A stretch of 64,000 nucleotides of DNA from Mauremys mutica (Eukaryota; Chordata; Testudines; Geoemydidae): NCBI RefSeq assembly GCF_020497125.1, contig NC_059081.1, positions 64,190,768 to 64,254,767 of the forward strand. The letters are read 5' to 3'. The position numbers were made by a program, and so were the translations under genes. A model generated the notes under the pieces. It was given only the letters and a program-made list of their open reading frames with translations, ran no database searches and had not been told where the DNA came from. Shown piece after piece: positions 1 to 11,079 of the stretch (position 1 is the stretch's first letter; every line of letters begins with the position of its first letter).

Positions 1-2885
1 AATGGAGTCAGGCTACACAACAACTCTTGGTGACAAGTCCAGGAGTTTTATGACAGCTGAGCCAGCTGACAAGATCAATGTCAAAATAATTCATATTGAT
101 CTCTGAAGTCTAAACATATGCACAGTGAGTTCCGTTAGCTACTAGTGCATCAACCTTTGCCCAGAACAGGACTTTGTATCTCCTGTACTGCGCTGTGTTA
201 CAGAGTTTCCGTAAAGGAGAAGATCAGTTGGCATGTTCGGTGAGGTAGATTTCTACAGCGAGACTATTTCTGATGGGGTTTCTTATTTTTGGAAGACACA
301 GTCATAGACTTCTTTGTTTTAAAAAAATGACACTTTTATTCCGCAGAACCTTAAAAGAGAGACAAGATAATTAACCTGATCTCTGTGAAAAGGCTACAAT
401 TATAGTTCTGTGTAAGATGAAAAAAAGCAACATTTTAGCTGTATTGTGTGTTCTTAAATGTGCAAATTGCATTCCTTCTGTAAAGGAGAGAAGCAATAGA
501 ACAGAGAAATAGTACAGCAGCTTATTGAGATCATTGTTGTAGCAGAGGATAAATTCGTTCTTCTATTCAGGAACACTAGTTTAAATAAAACAGGCCAAGA
601 TTTTTCTTTAGATATCTCTGATCTTCACTAGAGCACAGGCATAAAAATTGCTTAGGGTAGCTTACTGAATTCAGAAGCTAATATTTAGTCACAACTGATG
701 GAGTGAAACAAACAAAGAATAGAACATTACGGAAACCAGGAATTTCAAATAAATGAAAAGAACAATGATAAAGACAACAATAAAGTCTTTTTTCTTTTGT
801 GCTTGTACCAGTTAGAGTTACATAGGTACACGGTAATGAACACAGGAAGAGAATAACATTCAGGTTCCCGAGATTATGCAGAAAGGGGGGGAGGAAAATT
901 TATTTAGCATCATGATTTGTTGCAGTTATAACTTGAAAAAAGATGGAAGTTTTTCCCAAAGCACAAGGGAAAAGAGAATGAGAACTTTCTATAATTGAAA
1001 GCTGATCCACAAAAGAATTCCATTTCAACATTTCTAATTATGCTTGTTTTAAATTAATCATGATCTGTAAGGAAAAGTAGAGCAAATTAATATCAACAGG
1101 GCAAGTGTGGAGGAAATTTGACACTCTGTTGAAATCCCAGGCCTGGTGTCTTGAGAAGTTCAGCAGGTGCATTCTACCTGGATGTTATCTGAAGGCCTGG
1201 CAGCCACTAAAGTCCATTTAATACAGTTTAACAACTACTTGCTTGCTTTTTCTGGTTTTTGTTCTCCCTCCCTCCCCACACTTTTATTTGTTGCATTATT
1301 TCTTGTTATTCATTAAAATAACTTATCATAAATGCCAACCTGGCAATGCTTATTCCAGTATGTCCTGTGTGGTATGAAATTTTACACTGGCTTGACATTT
1401 GTTGTATGGTTGGCAATCATTGTTCATTAACAGCTTGTTGGTTTGTCTGTCTCTGTACTAACCATGTAACATGATTGCGGGGACAGGGCCCCTTGTCATA
1501 GGTACCCAGTAGGTGACAGAGGAGCACTCTTGATGGACAGGAAAGTTTACAAGTGTGTTCTGCTCCAACAAATCAGGTTTATGTGCTCCAACAAAAATCT
1601 TCTAGTAGATGCCACGTTCACAGGAGAAGTAGAATAAACTATGTCATGTGAAAATGGCATTGGATTTGATTCAAAGCAGTTCAGTAGCATCTCCACAAAC
1701 TGACCTCTCAAATATAATGATTGCTCCAAACCAAGAACAAAATAACAGTGCACACTTGGTCCTGTTTACTAGACAATGAAAGGCAGAAAAGAAGAGGAGG
1801 GTACTTACGGAGTCAACAGACCCTTTGCAACTAATTTTCACTGAAACCAGGTTGTTGTTGCTATTCTGGAGAAGGAAAAAACAACCATAATGGAATCATA
1901 ACTATTTCAGGAAATGCAGTCACTCATCTTACACTTACACTCTTTCTCTCTCTCTCTCAAAATGTGGGGTGAATCTGAGTATATAGGACAGTAAAAAGGA
2001 TGGAGCAGGGCCCTGTGCAGGTTTTTCTGCCAAATTCCACTGTTCACACTCCCCCACCTTTTACCTCCAGTCTGCCGTTCACTAAACTCATTTCATATCT
2101 GATGTAAGTGAGGCTTAAACCCAGGCCAACAGAGAGGAAAAGCATCTGAATCCAACCTTTCTGTCACTCATCTCTTTGTTTGTCTTTAATGCACAGATTA
2201 GTCCATGGAAATCATTTTTTCCTCATGTCTAACATACGTGCAGTATGGTAACATCACACTCACAAGTATAATGAATTATCTTTACCTAATAAGTGTTTCA
2301 AGGTGTTTTCATTATGTTCGCTTTTTGACATGCTTGTTCCATTGCTGTAATAGATTATTTACATTTAACATAATTTTAGTCTTTCTGACAGAGGTTGGTC
2401 TCCCCATTCATAGAACTAAACATCATCATCTTTCCTCAGGAACTGTAATAACAATCTTACCATAACTCAGTGATATTTAGCCACTGGGTTGAACAGAAAC
2501 TTTTTATTGCACCATTTTAAATATATATTCTGCAGCCTCTTTAGAAACAAATTGATGTTCAGTATTTTATCTATTTAAAGAAAGTATTGACATGTTAATA
2601 TCTAGCTCTGTGTCTCTAAATATTTGCCAAGTACCCAAGTAATTCTAGAAACAGAAAATTAACAGAATGTATACATATAATGTCAAGCTGTCTGGATTTC
2701 TTATGTGAGGAAAAATGTAAATTCAGCCTATTTGCCTTGATACCCTTGAGGATGTATCACTTTTGGTGTCTACTGCAGTCTAAGTAGTTGTCTGTGCTGT
2801 AGGGCCATTGTCTGGGTCAAGAGCGTAATGCTGACAGCTAGAAGTAGCTTGTGGGATCATGCAGTTCATAGGGGCATAGTCTCCT
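1..2885. other. Probable UNC80 intron, no gene seen
   Basis: This AT-rich stretch lies upstream of the recognised UNC80 exons and is most simply intronic. I looked for short open segments bounded by AG and GT that continue UNC80 and found none I could support. It holds only short simple repeats, such as a TC run near 1942-1958. Earlier UNC80 exons could be hidden here if they are very short. Confidence 0.5.
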
Positions 2886-4368
2886 CCATGGGCGGCAGGT
2901 TATATATTTGTGTGGGGCCCGGGCCCCAGCAATATTCAGGGCTGGGCGCCCTGCTCCAGCAATAGTTGGAGCTGGGTCTCTTCCCGCCCCCGCCCCCCGG
3001 TCCTGCCTGGATCGGCCCCGGCCACCGCAGGTCTCCCCCCGCCGCCGCGACCCTGCCTGGAGGGGAGCAGGTCCCAGCCCCCGCCTGCCACCCCCCCTCC
3101 GCGTGTTCCCCCCCCTCCGCCGCGTTGTGTTGCGTCCCTGCCTGACAGAACGCAGCGCGCCTCTCCCCTGCCTGCTGCCCGGAGGGCTCCCAGCAGATTT
3201 GCTGTCTGCTGCCGCAGGGTCCTAGTGCCTGCCCTCCGCCAGTACTGGCAAGGCAGGCTGCCCTTACCCTGAGCCTCTCCAACCCCAAACCCTCAGCCCC
3301 AGCCAGAGCCCTCATTCCCCCTGCACCCTAATCCTCAGCCCCAGCCCTGAGCACCCCCACATCATGAACCCCTCATCCCCCTGCACCCTAATCCTCAGCC
3401 CCAGCCAGAGCCCTCATTCCCCCCGCACCCTAATCCTCAGCCCCAGCCCTGAGCACCCCCACATCATGAACCCCTCATCCCCCTGCACCCTAATCCTCAG
3501 CCCCAGCCAGAGCCCTCATCCCCCTGCACCCTAATCCTCAGCCTCAGACAGAGCCCTCATCCCCCCGCACCCTAATCCTCTGCCCCAGCCCTGAGCGCCC
3601 CCACATCATGACCCCCTCATCCCCCCGCACCCTAATCCTCTGCCCCAGCCCTGAGCGCCCCCACATCATGAACCCCTCATCCCCCTGCACCCTAATCCTC
3701 AGCCCCAGCCAGAGCCCTCATCCCCCGCACCCTAATCCTCTGCCCCAGCCCTGAGCGCCCCCACATCATGAACCCCTCATCCCCCCGCACCCTAATCCTC
3801 TGCCCCAGCCCTGAGCACCCCCACATCATGAACCCCTCATCCACAGCCCTCACCCCACACTCCAAACCTCTGCCCTAGCCCTGAGCCCCCTCCTGCATCA
3901 TGAACCCCTCATCCACAGCCCTCACCCACAGCCCAACCCTCTTCCCTAGCCCTGAGCCCCCTCGCATCATGAACCCCTCATCCACAGCCCTCACCCCACA
4001 GCCCAACCCTCTTCCCTAGCCCTGAGCCCCCTCCTGCATCATGTACCCCTCATCCTCAGCCCCACAGTCCTCACCCTGCACTCCCTCCTATCCCCAAACT
4101 CCCTCCCCCTTCCCACACACCCCTTCCCAACCCCAAACTCCATCCCAAAGCCTGCACCCTTCACCTCCTCCTGCACACCTGCCCCAGCCCAGAGCCTGCA
4201 CCCAGCACCCTTCCTGCACCCTAATCCCCAGCCCAGGATCTGCACCCCAGACCTCCCCCGCCGAGCCCCCTCCCAGAGCCTTAGGCAGGTGGGGGCGGAG
4301 TTGGGGGGGGCGGAGTTGGGGGCGGGTTCTGGGCCCCACCAAAATTTTTACAAACTTGCCACCCATGG
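2886..4368. mobile_element. Inverted-repeat DNA element with internal minisatellite
   Basis: Both ends carry the same sequence in opposite orientation. The left end begins CCATGGGCGGCAGGTT and the reverse complement of the right end begins CCATGGGTGGCAAGTT; similarity continues for about 40 bp to a shared GTGGGGCCC. Outside the repeats the hexamer TCTCCT occurs directly on both sides (2880-2885 and 4369-4374), which looks like a target-site duplication. The interior is very GC-rich and contains a roughly 60-bp tandem repeat. No transposase is visible, so it is a non-autonomous element. The superfamily is not settled: a 6-bp duplication does not fit hAT (8 bp), piggyBac (TTAA) or Harbinger (3 bp). 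Open frames across it are compositional. Confidence 0.7.
3285..4060. repeat. Roughly 60-bp C-rich minisatellite
   Basis: A unit containing GCACCCTAATCCTC, GCCCCAGCCCTGAG and ACATCATGAACCCCTC repeats with a period near 60 bp (for example the ATCATGA motif near 3606, 3666, 3766 and 3826). Shortened units of about 42 bp are interspersed. Later units diverge to CTCACCCCACA and CCTCTTCCCTAG variants. It lies wholly inside the inverted-repeat element at 2886-4368. Confidence 0.85.
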
Positions 4369-5774
4369 TCTCCTCTTGATGTTTAGAATGTTTCATTGTA
4401 AATGAGATTGCACTGTGCTGAGAATTTGCCCTAGGGGATGGTGATCTCTTTTGAAAGGGTTGTTCAAGAGAGAAAGGACCCAAACATACGTTATTTTCTG
4501 GTGCTGAGCTAAACCACTCTCCTGGCCATGCTGTTGTAATGAACCCCCAGAAGTATTAGCTTCGTCTTTTTCTCCTCCAGTCCTGGTAAGGCTCTGTGTC
4601 AAATCACACCTCCCTAGAGGCTCTGACCTCTTTCCAAGGAAGATCCAAGAAAGCCCCAGAAAACTGAGAAGAAAGAGAATGTTCTTTTTCTTAGATTAAG
4701 ACATGCCAATGCCAGAACGTACTGCACTACTGAATATTTAGCAGTGCATACTAAATAATCTTAGAAGCTGCTTAATTGGGATGCATACCTTAATGGTTCG
4801 GATTTGTCCCAAGTAGGCAGCTGTCCCTTTGGAAAGAAGTTCATCTAAGTGTTACTTACCATTGCAACCATACCTGTCTCAGATTCAGCTCACTCAACTA
4901 AAACATTTGTGATCATTGCCTGCTAATAAGTAACTCAACTTGTGCTTGGGCTGGGAGGAATAATACAGTATTGTGAAAAGGACTGAGGGGAAGAACAATC
5001 TGCTACATATATCAGGTTAACAGAGGAATTAGTTGAACAGTAACATAGACTACTTTACAGCATTTAGCAGTTTCTTTTATTGTTAAAGTGCCTTTACTTT
5101 TAACTTCTAGTTATTCAGATTTCGTTGACAACCTATTAAGGCCTAAAAGAATACTATAGATTTGTTTTTATATTTAATTGCATTTATTTTGCTCATTAGC
5201 CACAAAGAGACTTGAGGCTGCAAACATGCCAAATGCACCCTGTTTGCATAAGTCATGCACCCTTTATGTGAATGGAACCTTTGTCAGTTGTGTTTGTTTT
5301 TCATTTTTGTTTATTTAAATGACATTGAAACCAAAAGACAAAACTGAGGTGAGGCTTTGGAATCCAATTGGGAGAAATAGGCCCGTGTAATTACCCTCAC
5401 CAAAAAAACAAACGGAGATAATAAAATGGCGTTCTTGCCTTTTGTCTGTGGAGGCCAATGTGACAAAGGACGCAGAGAAGTGGGTATTGCAGAATGGGAT
5501 GCATCAATCAATGACTGAAAACTGAAAATCTCAGTTTTACAGCTCTGTGCTACCTGTGCGTGGCCTAGTCCTGAATGCCATGATTCCTACTCCCATTCCC
5601 TTCCCAAACCCTGGAAGCTGCAACCCAACAGAGCCTTTCCCCCATCCTTCAAAGATGATGCTTCTGTCTTTGAAGTGACTGTGCCATTAGTGTTTTTTAG
5701 TCATGATTGCCCGGGATTATTCTAATCAGCCACTGTACTTCTATGGTTGTGCTAATAGTGTCAACACTTAACAG
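4369..5774. other. UNC80 intron, no gene seen
   Basis: AT-rich sequence between the inverted-repeat element and the first recognised UNC80 exon. I see no coding exon, RNA gene or clear repeat family. Open frames here have no recognisable protein character. Confidence 0.5.
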
Positions 5775-5856
5775 GGTAGCAAGCGTGCAGAGTGAACCTG
5801 GACAACAGAATCTTCTTCTTCAGCAACCACTAGGAAGGAAGAGAGGCCTCCGGCAG
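5775..5856 (+). CDS. UNC80: UNC80 exon (fourth from last)
   Basis: 82 bp between acceptor ...cttaacag and donor gtaagatc. The first base completes a codon begun in the preceding exon, then 27 codons read VASVQSEPGQQ through GRKRGLRQ. The exon ends in phase 0, matching the next exon. Confidence 0.9.
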
Positions 5857-8800
5857 GTAAGATCACAGGAAGAAGTGAACATGACAGTTTCAATTTGTTG
5901 CAGTCCATTTGCTGCTGAGATCTTCTATCTTCTGTTCCCCTTGCCCAGACTGTATTACAGCATCACAATCCTCTGAATTAGCAGGAAATGCTTGGGCAAG
6001 CTGAACCATTCAGGTCTGCCAAACCACCAAGCCAGAAGTTATGCTTCATTTCAAATCCCCCAATCCTTTCCCGTATAGCTATATTATTTGAGCAAAGGTC
6101 ACTGCATTAAAATTGAATTGGTATGAAGTGCATTATTTCATCACCTGCTTTTATAATACACTGATGTCTAAATTAAAGATGCCAAAACATGTATACCCAC
6201 AAAAAGAAAAATTGGTGGCTATACATAGGAGAATGGCGTAAATGATATGACTTAGTCACATAAAGGTGAATGTTTCAGTTGTACGTTGGTGTCTCCTTGG
6301 TCTAACTTTACTCTGCTTTGTGTGCCTTAGCTACGAAGACCTCTTCTCTCACGTCAGAAGACCCAAACTGAACCTCGTAGCCGTCACGGGGCTCGACTTT
6401 CAACTACTCGTCGAAGTATACAGCCAAAAACAAAACCAAGTGGTGAGGCAACTTCTGCTTTTCCACAGCTGGCATCTAATATTTTAAAGTAGGAGCTACT
6501 AGGTTTTGTTTTTCTTTCTAAGACAGGTTACTGTGTGTGAAGTGTACATAGGTGTGCTTTCTGTAGACTGTTCTCAAGAGAAGTTCTGGGTAGTTTGGGG
6601 GGATTGGTAATGGGATGTATAGCCTTTTATCAGTTCACATCTAGCCCCAGTAGGTAGCAATTGGCAATTATCAGCCAGTTGCTTTTCAGTAGTCCATGTG
6701 ATGTGAATTTTAGTGGTTTCAGTCTAATTTCTGGAGGAGAGACACCACATCAGAAAAAAAACACTTCCACAAAATTGGCAGTTTCTCCAAAGGCCGACAT
6801 CTGAATGGACGTAGACATTGAACTATCTTCCCACCCATAGATAGAGGATTAGAGTCAGGTGTCTTCCACTGAGAATGCCCTGTCAACAGCACCGAGATGT
6901 GCAACTCTAGAGATTGCTAAGTGAGAATGCCTCTGCCAACATCTGGTGTCCTAGCAGAACATAGAAAGAGAAAGTTTCTCCAATAGTGAGGACCTAAACT
7001 ATACAGGGCTTTAAAGACTGAATGTAGAAGCAAATAGGGGAGCCAATTCAGTCTTTGGCACACTGGTGCTATGTTCTTTTTGTGGCTAACATTGCTAATT
7101 AGGGCATACAGTTGTTGAATTCTGCACCTCCTGAAACATCCACGTGGTTTTCAAGGGAAGCCTGTGCGGAGCACATTGGTTATTGATCTAGCAGGCAGCA
7201 CTTTTCCTTGAATTAGTGAATCAGGATGGTCCTAAGAGGAGCAGTGCTTCAGGAGATGTGCTACAACCTAAATCTTTGGCCATAATTAAAAACGAGAGGA
7301 AGGATATTAACTTTAATGGGTACATTTCAATGTAGGTAACTATATTTTGCCTGCTCTTTACTCCCGCTTGGTGGCCTTCTAGGTAAGGCTCAGTAATAGG
7401 AGTCAAAAGCCCTAGATTATATTCTCAGCTCTACTACAGACTTCCTATCCAGCCTTTGGCAAGTCACTTAACCATTTGTGCCTCAGTTTCCTCATCTAAA
7501 TGAGGATCATAATAGCTAACTCACATGGCAGTTATGAATATACGTACATCACTTTGGGATGAAAGACACCATATAAACATAAAAGCATTTGTTATATTCT
7601 GATATTTTTTTTCTAAATTGGAGTAATTTTGTATTTATGTTTCCCCACGTTCTGGTCCCGCAGTGGATCAAAAGCGATCAGTGACTTTCACTGAAACTCA
7701 GCCAGAGGCAACAACATCTTTAGCAACAGATGCCACACCGGTCCCAGCCCTGCAACCTAGCTGCAGCAGGAGCAGCACTGCAGAAGTCAGCAAGCCGGAA
7801 GCTGTGAATAAACCTGTGCTGACCTCCTCACCTGCCACTGTTGTCGCTGATCTCCATAGCCAAACCACCAGCCAGGTAACCCATCTGACAAGTCAGAAAG
7901 TAGGTTAGCTGCTCCAATCTCTAGTGGATACATGCATATGCAGTGCCTCTCTACTTAGTGATTGAAGCTGCTGAAAAAATAGTGAAAATGGCTAACGCTC
8001 TCACTTGTGGCCGTAAAGAGAAGTGGCTGGTGTGTGAAGACTGCAGAGTCTGTTTTCTTTAGTGAGGGGGTTACCCAGGCCACTCCTTGTTTAAATTGCT
8101 GCCTTCCAGATCTTTGTGTTGATTCTCTTTCCTTCCACTTCCGTTGGCACTTCACCACTGCATGTCCTTAGTGTGACGGATCCTATGTCTTCCTCCTCCT
8201 GTTTGTATAGATCTGAGTCAATGTTAATCTAGCTAGCATGAGTGCCAGTAGCAGTGGAGCCGTGGCACAGGGGCTTCAGCACGGACTAGCCACCCAAGTC
8301 AGTACCCAGGGTCCAGGACAGGGTTGTACAGTGCAGGCTGAGACTTGTGCCACTACACCTTCACTGCTATTGGTACTCACACTAGCTAGAGTAAATCATA
8401 TATCTAATTGCAGTAGGGAACCTTTAGAAAGAAGCTCTTTGTCGTGCACTGACTGCTGGAAAAAGTAGGTGTTAGACATCACTGATGGGTGGAGGATGGT
8501 GTGTGAGAAAATTACAAAGTGTAACCCAGAATTTAGAGCCAGCCCAATGAGACAAAGGTCTCTTTTCTGATGTCTCGTTGTCTGGTTCCCCAGTGGGACA
8601 CATCCTTGGCTATGAGCAGAAGGGATAGAAAAACCCATTTTGGAAAAGTTATGAAAAGAATTTCAAATTGCAGTGTCCTTTTAAGCAATGTTATCTTTGT
8701 AGTTTCCACTACAAATTCACCAGCCAGAAAACAAATGAACTGTTTTTGCATAAAATTTTAGGGTTTTGTACCCTTTTAAACATTTCAAATAAACCAAGGG

Positions 8801-9193
8801 GCAGTTATGGTTTAGCCTTTATTAGTTAACAGATCTGAATATATTTTGCACATGTTGGTTTTTATTCTCCCCCCTTCTCTGCCCATGAGTTGGAGCCTGA
8901 CCGCAAGCTCTCCTTGATTTCAGAGTGAGGCACTTCCCACTGAGAAGGCAAAAGAAACAGAGGAGGATTTGGAGTCCCGGCCAGCACAAGCACATAGTAC
9001 CCCACCCAGACAGCTCTCTGATACGGAGGACTTTGCAGGCCTCGAGACAACCAGCTTACTGCAACATGGAGACACTGTCCTTCACATCAGCGAGGACAAT
9101 GGGATGGAGAATCCCCTCCTTACCAGCCACTTCAGCTTCACGCATGTTGAGCTTGGTGAGACTGATGTTGACTTAGATGAGTCCCATGTTTAA
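5775..9193 (+). CDS. UNC80: UNC80, C-terminal four exons (partial)
   Basis: This is the 3' end of the gene for UNC80, the large scaffold that links the NALCN sodium-leak channel to UNC79 and regulates resting potential in neurons. Four exons join in frame: 5775-5856, 6331-6442, 7664-7875 and 8924-9193, all with AG acceptors and GT donors, giving about 224 residues. Recognisable stretches are VASVQSEPGQQNLL, LGRKRGLRQ, an Arg/Thr-rich LSTTRRSIQPKTKPS, DQKRSVTF, PVLTSSPA.VVADLHS, LLQHGDTVLHISE.NGMENPLL and the terminal DESHV, all as I recall for human UNC80. The last 120 residues are acidic, Ser/Thr-rich and probably disordered. Most of the protein lies left of the window. It ends about 6.3 kb upstream of RPE on the same strand. 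No frameshift or premature stop is present in these exons. Confidence 0.93.
6331..6442 (+). CDS. UNC80: UNC80 exon (third from last)
   Basis: 112 bp between acceptor gtgccttag and donor gtgaggc. It encodes a very basic segment starting LRRPLLSRQKTQTEPR and ending PKTKPS, and leaves one base of a split Val codon (G|TG). Confidence 0.9.
6985..7070. repeat. Old interspersed repeat fragment, family unassigned
   Basis: The string beginning tacagggctttaaagactgaatg, followed by gggagccaattcagtctttgg, resembles an ancient amniote repeat in which a 'gggctttaaag' phrase precedes 'gagccagtgcag'. I recognise the pattern only from general experience of amniote introns and cannot name the family. Confidence 0.3.
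7395..7600 (+). mobile_element. MIR-like CORE-SINE in UNC80 intron
   Basis: The central phrase ggcaagtcacttaacc, followed by tgtgcctcagtttcctcatc and then aatgaggatcataatagc, is the diagnostic MIR core. The 3' part (ctttgggatgaaagacaccatataaa) matches the usual LINE2-type tail. It is an ancient, diverged SINE in plus orientation, ending just before the third-last... coding exon group at 7664. Confidence 0.85.
7664..7875 (+). CDS. UNC80: UNC80 exon (second from last)
   Basis: 212 bp between acceptor tcccgcag and donor gtaaccc. It completes the split Val codon and then encodes 70 residues from DQKRSVTFTETQPEA to ADLHSQTTSQ. This Pro/Ser/Thr-rich, low-complexity stretch is likely disordered and is the least conserved part of the recognised tail. 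Confidence 0.9.
8924..9193 (+). CDS. UNC80: UNC80 terminal coding exon with stop codon
   Basis: Acceptor ccttgatttcag precedes SEALPTEKAKETEEDLE. The exon runs 89 codons plus TAA at 9191-9193. The conserved block LLQHGDTVLHIS..NGMENPLL lies near the end, and the last five residues are DESHV. The Ser at position -2 and Val at 0 fit a class I PDZ-ligand pattern. Its role is inference. Confidence 0.93.
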   Translation, partial: SEALPTEKAKETEEDLESRPAQAHSTPPRQLSDTEDFAGLETTSLLQHGDTVLHISEDNGMENPLLTSHFSFTHVELGETDVDLDESHV

Positions 9194-10190
9194 ATGTCGG
9201 GGAACTGCATTAGCATGGGAGGAGAGAGAATGTAGAGTCTTGGTAGAGAAACTGTATCTTCTCTATAGAGTTTCTTGACAACTATTGATGAACTAATCAG
9301 AAAGAGCACTTTATAGCCAGCAAGGGAAAACATCTAACAACCTATTTGATATAGATTGGCAAATATGTTTGAGAAAACAAGCTAAGCCTTTCTGGCAAAT
9401 CTAATTTGGTTCAGGGCAGACTGCAAAGACCAGAAGAGAATTCTAAAAAATTCTGCAGCCACATATCTGTTTCGCAAAATCTTGATCTGCCAGGAATTTA
9501 CCGCAGTCTGCAGCTGCTCTAGTAAAATGCATTAGTTTAACATAGTAGACTGAAAAAACCCAACCTTTTTGAGGTTAGCCACTTTAACACTGCCCCCCCA
9601 CAAAGTTTATTTTTGTAATTTCAGAAGGGTTATGTAGTATCTGAATCAAAGACTCGCATGACTGAATATTGACAGTCAAAATGCTGACAATGAATATCGA
9701 ACTAAAGATTGTTTTAAATAAACAGGCCTCTGACTGTGTTTTCTAATCCCCATAGCAATGGCACATACCATTGAATGATTAGAAAGGTATTTTTTGGCAC
9801 TGCAGACTTTAGCAGTGTTTACTTTTGTCCGCTGGTTTCATTGCACTCTGTAAGATAGTACCCTAGTGCTAGAAAAATAGTCATTCTGTGTAAAACTGAA
9901 TACACTACATACTACAGGAAAGAATGCACATGCTGTGCTCAAGGGGAGTAGTCTGTAAATGACATAAATGGTACTATCTATCCTGCTTAAATATATTAAG
10001 CAATTTATGTAAAAAACACAGCTAGAATGTGTGGACTTTCTAGTACAGGGCAACAACTTAATTGATGCAAATATCTACTCTGTATGCACTTGGAAATGTA
10101 TATTTTAAGTAACGTATATAATCCATATTTTCACATTCCTGTAAACTAGGAATGGATATTGCAGAGAATAAACCTGATGAAAGAATATAT
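9194..10190 (+). other. UNC80: UNC80 3' UTR (extent uncertain)
   Basis: AT-rich sequence directly after the UNC80 stop. AATAAA hexamers occur at 9717-9722 and 10167-10172 and further ones downstream (for example near 11757). I cannot tell which is used, and the UTR may be longer than shown. Confidence 0.5.
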
Positions 10191-10989
10191 TTTCTGCACA
10201 CTGAGATTGTATTTAAAAAGGCGCCATTCTATGTGGATATATGAATATGCACTAATTATGACTCTGCATGTGTAGATATAAATGCGTAATATTTATATGT
10301 ATATCATGTCCCCTTTGGGAATTGACTGAAGTCGTGGGTGAGTTACGATCTGTGCTTCAGGATCATGGGATTAAATTGAAACAGGACTTTAGTCATTGAC
10401 GTATGGGAAAGGTGCAGAATAGCTGTGAGGCATACTGTGAAGTTGCAAGCAACGTCCATATTTACGAGTGTGTTTGTGTATTCACATAAGATATTTTCAA
10501 CTAACCTTGGTAGAATGAGATATTAGACCTTATAATTATGGCATTATTATGCATAGAAAAGTTATTTTTGATCACTTTTAAAGCCTTCTAAAATGTATTA
10601 TTTACGATCTTTTTGACCTTTCAATCTGGACTCATGGTATTAAGACAACATGATTGTAGAGTTAAAATGATATGACCAAAAACAAAACAAAACCCACACC
10701 AAGCAAACAACACCCAAGAACACCACTATATTTTTTTAAATAACTATTTTTTTCTAAAATCATTTTTCTGTAAAACACTGGCATACACAGCCTATATGCT
10801 GGTCTGGTGCAGTATTACAAGTTTTATTGGCATTAATTTAGGATCAACTCCAGAGCTGACTGGTGGCTTTGGTAATTTCAACCATCAAACCTTTATACTT
10901 CACCATCAGGTATCTTCTACATATACATATGAGTCAATAGGAGCCCTGTGTGTGTACATCAGAGTACAGAAATGGGTCCTATATATTAT

Positions 10990-11079
<90 letters not shown>

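Noticed and set aside
3285..4060. CRISPR-like regular repeats
   Set aside because: The units are adjacent tandem repeats without unique spacers, and the genome is eukaryotic.
2866..4483. Several frames of 105-149 codons in the GC-rich region
   Set aside because: Low-complexity translations of the inverted-repeat element and its minisatellite.
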